The position numbers and the translations under genes are program-made. This document shows positions 56,701-64,000 of a DNA stretch of 64,000 nucleotides, piece after piece. Below the pieces are notes generated by a model that saw nothing but the letters and a program-made list of their open reading frames with translations, was not told where the DNA came from and did not search any database. Source of the stretch: Muricea muricata. Its lineage: Eukaryota; Cnidaria; Anthozoa; Malacalcyonacea; Plexauridae. The stretch's first letter is position 1; each line of letters opens with the position of its first letter. The stretch is taken from assembly GCA_963855995.1 (NCBI GenBank), contig OY979729.1, positions 9,628,115 through 9,692,114 on the forward strand, read 5' to 3'.

Positions 56701-59700
56701 CCATCCTCGTTTGACAAGGGCTTGAAGAGCGGGTCAAGCAAGGATGCGAGTTGATGATAGGCAGTCACGCGATCTTGGTTGGCAACTGTACTCGATACTT
56801 TCCCAACACAATCTGACCATGCATTTTATTGAACAGAAAAAACATGCAGTCAAAACACTCATTATTTTATTTTTTTCAGTGTGAAGCTTAAAATGACTAT
56901 CTCATCGAATCCCATCGCCGTTTGACCTGCCACCTGCCTCAAGTGGCGATCACTCCAGCAAAATCGAATGAAATTCAAATTTACTCCGGAGAAATGCGAC
57001 TGACATTTCGAATTTGGCATTTCTAATTCACTTTTTTTTAAAGTGATGATAAATTTGTAAAAAGTTTATGTACAAGCACGAATTTTCGCGTTCATTTGCG
57101 TTCTTTTTCTCTCGTATTCAGTTGAGGATCTTCATTTCCGCAATTGATCTTCATTTCATACCAGCAGGCATTCATTTGTCAGCTGACGTAATGTATGCAG
57201 TTAAAATAAAGATTTTATCATTATTATTATTATATTTTATTCATTAGTTTCCTTAACCTAAAAATGGGGGTGGGCAAATTGTAGGCGGTAAAACGTCGTG
57301 TAAACAATGGCATCCTCGGAATGTCTTAACTTTGTGTTTTGTGCGGAGGCGTTAAGTGTGCTCATTTCTCAGCGACCTTCAGTGTCATTGACGAATCCTT
57401 CAAGACCGCGACATCGCAAGACTGGACGGCATAAACAGCGACTTCAATAATGCATACCAAGGCACAGCTGGCTGTACACTTTTTGCTCATTTCTTTTGTG
57501 ACGAATGTTCTGACTGTATCATTCCTTATGCGAACATTTCTAATAACTAGTTCACACGACTTTACTAGCTGTTTGTGGCAACCTTATTTAGAGCTGTTAT
57601 TAGCCTATATATACCGGATATTAGGCCCTTTTGAGTGTTGATCCTGTATTAATCCATACAAATCTAACTTTATTTACGCTGGATAGCTCTGTATATATTG
57701 ACCCAATTATTACCCCCTGGATAGATGTATGAGTTCTAAACTGTTCTTCCTAAAGGTCCAGTGCAAGGATGATCTCTAATTGATCCAGTGTTACTGCAGG
57801 AGGAAAACAAAACTAAACTAACTTTACTTATACTGGATAGCTCTATTAGTTTTAAACTGTTCTTCCTGGAGGTTCAGTAAGGATAATCCCTTATTGATCC
57901 AGTGTTACTACAGGAGGAAACCTAAACTAAACTAACTTTATTTATACTGGATAGCTATGTCAGTTCTAAACTGTTCTTCCTAGAGGTCCAGTAAGAATCA
58001 TCTCTTATTTATCCAGTGTTACTACAGGAGGAAATCTAAACTAAAGTAACTTAAGTTTATTTATACCGGTACTGTATCGCTTGATCTCAGCAGAGTTCAA
58101 GCGTTTTCAGTCAAATAACCAATCTACATTTCATACCCATTGACAGCACGGATTGTGTGTAGATTTCCTTGGGTTGGAGTGACCATACATACACCATTGT
58201 CACTTTCAAACATATGTCGTCCTTGATACAAAAACTTTTTAGGTTGTGCTATGAAAGCAAAATGTATGTTCAGAATGAAGTACTGCTAAAGTATATCTAT
58301 AAACATAATCCCAGCTTCTCAACTGGGAGTATCTCAAACTAATGTAGCACAGTCAAAAGCACACAAAAACATATGATCTTTGACTGCCTGAACCAATTTG
58401 ATCAAGCAGAGTTTGATGTTTGGCCAGATGCCTGCACTGACCTACTCTGGTGTTAACCTCAAAGTTTTTCCTAATGCCCACACTGTTGTTAACCTCAAAC
58501 ATATTGGCACGGCATGGTGCTATCAAACTGTTTTACATGCGTTATTTTACACCACTTGATTTTCAATAACAGGAAACCATTTCAAAGCTTCTTTTTAGCA
58601 CAAATTTTGTACAAGTTCGTACAAATACCTACTAAAAGAATTTGCTTACATTCATTAGAATTCAATATTGCTCCATTTCTGTTTTCATGTATTTTGCTAA
58701 ATTAAAACGACAATTAAAGATGATCAAAGTGCATGAGACATTTCCATCAAATTGTAACTGATGCTGGTGATGATGAGTGGAAAACCAACTTCATTGGTCA
58801 TGTGGCTTTAAGTAGAGGCTAGCAATGAGGTAGTCTGTCCACAAAAAGACATCAAATTAAATTAAAGTGGGTGGAGTTTGTCCAAATCGAGAAACATACT
58901 ATATAAACTTATGGGGGAGACAATATGAATGTCTGAATTAGATAAAGCAACCTAGCTTTAAGTGGGAACTCTACATATGACAGAAGTGTTTGCAGTTAGA
59001 TTCAGCTGATAAAAAAAACTTTTTGATTTGAAATTATTTTACTACAGTAAAATTCATCAGACCTGTCCACTCTCCCATACATGTCAACTTGAATAGAGCC
59101 ATACAAGACTTTGCTATTAAAAGAGCAAACAATGTTTTGTCAACTACATTACAAGGATAAGGGTATTTGGGGTTTTTCTATCGAGCAACAAATGAAAGTC
59201 AATTGATGGAGACTATGGCATTCCATATAAAACATAACCAGGGATGTACCTGCACAGCTTCTTTCCACAAGAGTGAACTGTGAGAATGCAATGAATGATG
59301 GATTAATATTATTGTTTTATAAACCCTGATAGTCAGTACACCTTTGTAGCAAGTAAATTTGCATCATAAGTTTCCTATGTGCCTTCAATGCAGTTTCACA
59401 GAAATAATTCTGAGTTTAAAGGTGAAAATAAGCAATAACCCATCATCCCTTGCATGATCATCCTGTACAGCTTACAATTTTGGAAGGACAACCTTCATTG
59501 GTTTAGCCGTAAATTGCAAATAGTTCTAAAATATGCTCCTGCAGGGTAAAGTTGAGTTCAATAAATCATAATTTAAATCTTGATTCAATTAAGTCAAGTC
59601 TTGTCCATGTTACAAACAAGTAAACCACAAATGAACTGTTTGCAGCTTTAAGAAAAGATGTCTTAGTGAATTTGTGACTTATTATGGAGCATGTAAATTG

Positions 59701-60762
59701 CTCTGATACATTTTTAACTGGTTGCATACTGAAAACTAGTCATTTACATTTAAACAGAAACTTTTTTTTAAGAAAACAAAAAAAAACCTTAGCATATCTT
59801 TTTTTTGGCAGCTGAGGACATTTGCCAACTTTTTTATGTGGCTTTATGTGTTAATCTTGTATTAGGTAAGAAAAATTGAAGAAAACAACTTAATTTTCTT
59901 GCTGTTATATGTGTCAATATTGCTGAAATTGACCACCCTCCACCACCTGCTCTCATGCTAATGGCTGGGTTACATCTGAATTTTAAGTGACATAATGCAA
60001 CATGATATATGAAAAAAATGTAAAATATTCCTCACCAAAAGCCATACATTCCTGGATGATCATGCAGAGGTAATTTCCGTCCTTTACTGACGATAAACAC
60101 CGCCATTGAGAAATATGGACATTCTATGATGTCCACGTGAGTGACAGGGGCAGCCCCTGGGTAACTGGGCCTTCTGTTTTTGCCAGGAGGGATCAAATTC
60201 ACATCTTGCGCTGTGATTGTCCCCATCTATAAATATCAAATAATGATTAAATACCAAAAGCGTGGCATTGCTACATAAACTAGCGTTTGTTTAAAGATAA
60301 ATAAAAATCAAAATACTCCTACTCTATTGTAAAGAAACACAACATGTCTAAATTTGTTTTACTCAAGCGTGAATACAAAGCCCTAATTACATAAAATCAG
60401 CGCAATTATTATCTCGAATTTCGTCTTAAAGTTCTATTTTTATGTAAAGTAAAAACAACTTGGATTTTGTTTGAAAATTGTTGAGCTTCCCGCCATAAAA
60501 CGAACCTGAAATGTCGCAAACGTACTTGGACATCCAACTGACAATATTTATATGTACTTTTGATACAATTTGTAAGAAACATAACTGTTCATAAGGGCAG
60601 TTTTTGCTCCGACAAAAGGGTGATACGTTTATACGAGAAATAACGTGACTTTCTTACCATTGCTTTAAGCACGTCTAAATTTTCTTTTACGGGCGGTCCA
60701 TTCACTCTGAACGTCTTTAAAGCTTGTCTCGCTAGCTTTTGAATCTTAGCCATTTCATCCAT
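53769..60762 (-). CDS. ADO: 2-aminoethanethiol (cysteamine) dioxygenase
   Basis: Eight minus-strand exons in transcript order: 60762-60658, 60226-60036, 59113-59043, 58248-58137, 55343-55295, 54527-54478, 54257-54200 and 53828-53769. All have GT-AG ends and matching phases, giving 231 aa (human ADO is 270). The start at 60762 gives MDEMAKIQKLARQA, like the human N-terminal helix. The metal-binding cupin residues are visible: LHDHPGM supplies H90 and H92, and NLHTI supplies H153. RDCLYY keeps C180 and Y182, the pair that cross-links in human ADO. Other matches are KVLYG, PAAFLDILGPPY and a FFCDSQEYRGP end. The enzyme oxidises cysteamine to hypotaurine and N-terminal Cys of proteins in oxygen sensing. 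The vertebrate loop after KVLYG is shorter here. The small exons are individually weak but mutually consistent. Confidence 0.92.
53910..54140. repeat. Short tandem repeat block in the last ADO intron
   Basis: Two to three units of about 95 bp or less share TCCATTGTCTTTTCATTG and GAAAATCTCACTGTTCTCCATGTC. The units differ in length. Confidence 0.7.
56140..56690 (+). repeat. 26-bp minisatellite (ADO intron 4)
   Basis: About 20 imperfect units of CAACTCTTATGCAAACTCTC then GCTTCT occur. The Ser/Leu-rich open frames on the plus strand come from the repeat and are not a gene. A few similar words (AACTCTCGCTTGTCAA) occur just before the NCOR exon at 10942. Confidence 0.9.
57650..58075 (-). repeat. 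114-bp tandem repeat array (ADO intron 4)
   Basis: Three to four units lie in the same orientation as the 8832 and 40185 arrays (TACTGGATAGCTCTATTAG, AGGTCCAGTAAGAATC, ATCCAGTGTTACTACAGGAGG). The array ends about 60 bp from the exon at 58137-58248. Confidence 0.88.
59330..59505 (+). repeat. Dispersed repeat shared with LIMK intron 12
   Basis: TTTGTAGCAAGT, AAGTTTCCTATGTGCCT, GGTGAAAATAAGCAATAA and TTGGAAGGACAACCT occur in the same order at about 43495-43640. Both copies are non-coding, in introns of different genes. Confidence 0.6.
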
Positions 60763-61037
60763 GCCTATACTCTTGAAATCATCTGTTTATTTTCACATTT
60801 TAAGCACGCAGTAGTTGGAGAAGAAGCCATTCCGGAAATCTGGGATAAACGGAAGTGAATCGACACTTTTCTTTGATAGATATTGCCTGATGAGCTTGCC
60901 CGAATATTCGGTGGCAAACCTGCACGCCTGTTCCTCATTTTTGCAAATTTAATTTGGCGCAATTTGGCGGGAGAAGACATTTTGAGTCAAAGAAGTCATA
61001 ATATTTTGTGGAAATAACTTAAATTTCTTCACGAATA
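60763..61037. promoter_or_regulatory. Bidirectional ADO/RPA1 promoter with E2F-like sites
   Basis: Only 275 bp separate the two divergent start codons, so both promoters must overlap here unless there are untranslated first exons elsewhere. TTTGGCGC (60953-60960) and TTTGGCGG (60963-60970) fit the E2F consensus TTTSSCGC exactly and with one change. They lie 68-85 bp upstream of the RPA1 ATG. E2F control is expected for a replication gene. Confidence 0.6.
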
Positions 61038-64000
61038 ATGGCTGAGCTTTTGACTAAAGGAGCGGTCAAGGTACTCAAGCATTCTTACATTGTATTCAAG
61101 TTGCATTCTGGGTGAATTGGTGCAAACAGGATGTATTTTTGAATGCATTTTTGCACATAGGTATATGTTTATATTTTTGATATTTACACAGTCACATGGT
61201 ACGTTTTTGTTTCATAGGAAATAGCATTAAACCCCAATGATCTGCCGAAAAATCCTGTGCTGCAAGTTTTGGTAGGTTTTGTGGTATTAAGTGGAACTAA
61301 AATATGTTATAATTAGTAATGAAAATAGCGTTTTAATGAAACGTCTCTCTAACATTAATCAGACGTATTCATAATGACGTATTGATGTGTGTCTTGAAAA
61401 ATCCATCTCCCTGTCCAGTCCTACGGCTTCGCAATATAATGTATCACGCTCATGTAGCAAAAAGTTGATTTAGTTTGAGCATGAAAATTTTATTAATGGC
61501 ATTCAATTTAATTTTAAAATATTCAAAATCATATTTTGAATTGATGAAAAATGCATGATAAAATGGAATTGCCATAAACAGTGGAACTGACAAGCTTATG
61601 CCCTGTTCATGTGATGATCGTACGAAACTCTGCTGGTAGAGATGCTTTGGAGTTTGCCACTGTCTGTTCATCTTGCAGTCATGGTATTATAGTCCACATT
61701 TTTTACTATGGCAACTTGTGATTTAGGGACAGATCAATTCTCATCTGAGCAAGGGCATGGCTGTACTTTGTTCATCTTCTGCCACTGTTGTCGGTTATGA
61801 TTTAGTCGTTTCACACACCATAATATTATACTTAACTTTTTAAATGAAATTTTCTTTAAATCATGTCTACAATAATGATAATGTACAGGGCACACACTAT
61901 TTGGGGGGTTTTCTGAGTGGGGGGGGGGGGGTTGCAAGAAAACTTAAGTGCACCCCCTTGCACCCAGGTGTGAATGCTTTCATGTTGGTATCGTGTGAAC
62001 TTGTGGGTATATTCTGCGGAAAACTGACATTCAGTGATACAATATATTGCTGGTGAAGAAGGAGATTTCAAAAGAAAATAGAAGTTAAAATTCACTCTCA
62101 TGTTCATGGAGGATATTGCCTATATCCGAAAGTAATTTAACTAGTAAAGCATTATTTATCAGCCAACAATCTATTTTGGAGTCTACCAATTACTCCATGC
62201 TATTTTAAAGAGAAGTTGGATTGTGGTGTTTTAAACCTAAAATTTTAGTATGACTATATCAAACATGACAAAAATACAGCCCACTGTTACATGCTAAGAC
62301 CACTGCAGTATATTGGACATAAATTTCACAACCGATAAGCATGTGAACAGGCATAACTGATAATGTAAAAAAGTCTTAGGGTGCTGTGAAAGCATAGACT
62401 GTGTAATTTGAAGGTAATGTGCAGTCCATTTTGCAAACAAACACTTTGTTTACATTTTGAACTTCGCGATTTGTAAAATATGATATATATATAGTAATTG
62501 AATATTCAACATTGTTTTAAGTTTGCTGTGTTTATAAATAAATTACTGTATAAAGCAGAATTTTGATTCAAAAGGTCAAAAGATGTGAAATAGAAGTCTC
62601 TATATATTTTTGCAAAACCTGTTACCATGTGAAAGGTTCTCTAAAGCTTAATTTGTCTGTCTTTAATGTACAGTATGACATACTTTATAGGGTCTAAAAA
62701 GAGTTACATCGGGCCAGGGAGGCAACACAAGTGAAAGATACAGGTAAATATTTCACAGTACATGAAAATAGACATTGTGTACCCATTTGAAAAACACTGA
62801 TAAGAAGGCAAGCATGAGGAGCTTGTGTTTTCCAACTTGTATAATGTCATTGTTGCATGTAGTCATGAATTGTTTTGACTATTTGTATTTGACTTTTAGA
62901 ATGGTTCTTTCTGACAGTGTTCATGCGCACACATGTGAGTTATTACTTATTTAAAAGCCAAAATAGTGTTTAATTGATATCATTTTTCCCTTGAAGAGGA
63001 ACTGTTTAAAGTGGTGGTATTCCCCAGCACTTAAAAAAAAGCAAACATTTTAGGTTGTTCACGTCTGAAAGAGTTTTGAAAAGTCTGTAGTTCCACAGAC
63101 ATTGCTGTTTGTGTTTAAATTATGCCTATAAATACAAAGTTCTGGAATATATTTAAACTGAAGTTACGGGATTCCAGTACCTATGTAAATGGATAAGGCT
63201 TATCATGGGTGTCATTGGTGCTTCAGCTTGCATTTTCAGTGAGTCTATTAGAGAATAAAAATGTGGGGCACATCAGGTAGCATTGCCACTTATTGTATTA
63301 GTTAAGTCATTACCCATTTGTTTAGTCAGTCAGCCCGGTTAGCCCTGTTTACTATCTCTTAATTGGTTTGTAAATAATAGATGATATGTTTACTGTAAGT
63401 CACTAAATCAAGTTATATTCAAACCTAGGTGCTATGTTGGCCACGCAGCTAAACAGTATGGCTAAGGAAAACCAGTTGGATTCAAATGCAATCATTAGGC
63501 TGGATAAATACATCTGCAACACTATTCATGAAGCACGGTAATAAGGACCTTGAGGGACAAAGTGTATACTGTTATGATTAATAGCATTCTTTCATCTTTG
63601 GTTTGGTTACTGTGGTTTTTAGCTGAGTTTAAAATGGCCATGGTTCTACATTATAAAATGTGGATCTGTAAAATTGCATTTGTGGCCCTTTGACAGCACA
63701 TTTTCACAATAAAATTAAGGCTAAGTACAAAAGAGTGTGTGTGAGGGGGCTAAAGTAACTCCTAGCCTATTAGCTCCCAGCATTTGAAACCTTACCCTGG
63801 ACCTAAGCTCAATTTAGGAATGTTGTAAATATCTGTTTGTTAATTCGTTGTTGTTTTGAGAATCTAGAACAACAACCATCATCTTGAAAACCTTACTCTT
63901 GTCCATCAACATATACAAACATACATGATTTATAGGAAAGTGTTGATAGTCCTGGGACTAACTGTGCTACAGAAGGGCGAGGGAACACCTCGTTTTGGCG
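61038..64000 (+). CDS. RPA1: Replication protein A 70 kDa DNA-binding subunit, N-terminal part
   Basis: The six exons 61038-61070, 61218-61271, 62691-62743, 62900-62934, 63429-63537 and 63936 to the window edge join in frame and give about 116 residues; the gene continues to the right. The sequence MAELLTKGAV, then NPVLQVLGLKRVTSG, then RYRMVLSDSVHAHTCAMLATQLN aligns with human RPA1 (PILQVINIRPITTG, RYRLLMSDGLN, SFMLATQLN). This is the N-terminal OB fold (DBD-F), which binds checkpoint and repair proteins such as ATRIP, p53 and RAD9; the main ssDNA-binding folds lie beyond the window. RPA1 is the large subunit of the eukaryotic single-stranded DNA-binding complex. It is divergent from ADO. 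Confidence 0.93.
63735..63905 (+). repeat. Partial copy of the 14058-14410 MITE (RPA1 intron 5)
   Basis: The words CTAAGCTCAATTTAGGAATGTTG, GTTAATTCGTTGTTGTTTTGAG and CATCATCTTGAAAACCTTAC match the right half of the element at 14058-14410. It ends 30 bp before the exon at 63936. Confidence 0.65.

Noticed and set aside
56021-56754. Ser/Leu-rich frames such as MQTLASQLLCKLSLLN
   Set aside because: They are a 26-bp minisatellite inside an ADO intron; three frames are open because of the repeat.

Overview
The window is animal nuclear DNA. It is AT-rich, its genes are split by GT-AG introns, and its introns and spacers are full of short non-autonomous repeats. The gene set (NCoR-type corepressor, LIM kinase, two-pore potassium channel, tetraspanin, wax-ester-synthase-like acyltransferase, thiol dioxygenase, RPA1) and the repeat style suggest an early-branching metazoan. 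A cnidarian, perhaps an anthozoan, is my best guess, but the sequence does not prove it. I see no bacterial or viral gene and no intact transposase or reverse transcriptase.

Layout, left to right: (1) 1828-4011 (+), a WSD1/DGAT-like O-acyltransferase in two coding exons. (2) 5904-29481 (+), a large nuclear receptor corepressor (NCOR1/SMRT-type) gene. I assembled 27 coding exons that stay in frame (10,254 nt, 3,417 aa). They carry the coiled coil, the SANT1/deacetylase-activating domain, SANT2 and a huge low-complexity tail with two internal repeat blocks. (3) 31359-34510 (+), a short K2P potassium channel in three exons. (4) 36633-47600 (+), a LIM-LIM-PDZ-kinase gene (LIMK) in 19 exons, 684 aa. 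(5) 50367-52294 (+), a tetraspanin in two coding exons. (6) 60762-53769 (-), cysteamine (2-aminoethanethiol) dioxygenase ADO, rebuilt from eight small exons (231 aa). (7) 61038-window end (+), the N-terminal exons of replication protein A 70 kDa subunit (RPA1), divergent from ADO across a 275-bp spacer with two E2F-like sites.

The remaining sequence is mostly repeats: a 114-bp tandem family in six places, a TTGT/ACAA-rich family in eight, long fold-back elements, several MITE-like inverted-repeat elements, a tRNA-Glu-derived SINE, and minisatellites of 21, 26, 33, 45 and about 95 bp. Two recent-looking tandem duplications sit on splice sites: 53 bp at a LIMK acceptor and 100 bp at an NCOR donor. 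Both would shift the frame if the extra site were used.

The seven genes do not form a pathway; neighbours look unrelated, as is usual in animal genomes. ADO and RPA1 probably share a bidirectional promoter. I did not find a new multi-gene system. The most interesting points are the corepressor's unusual tail, the Lys in the LIMK catalytic loop, and the splice-site duplications.
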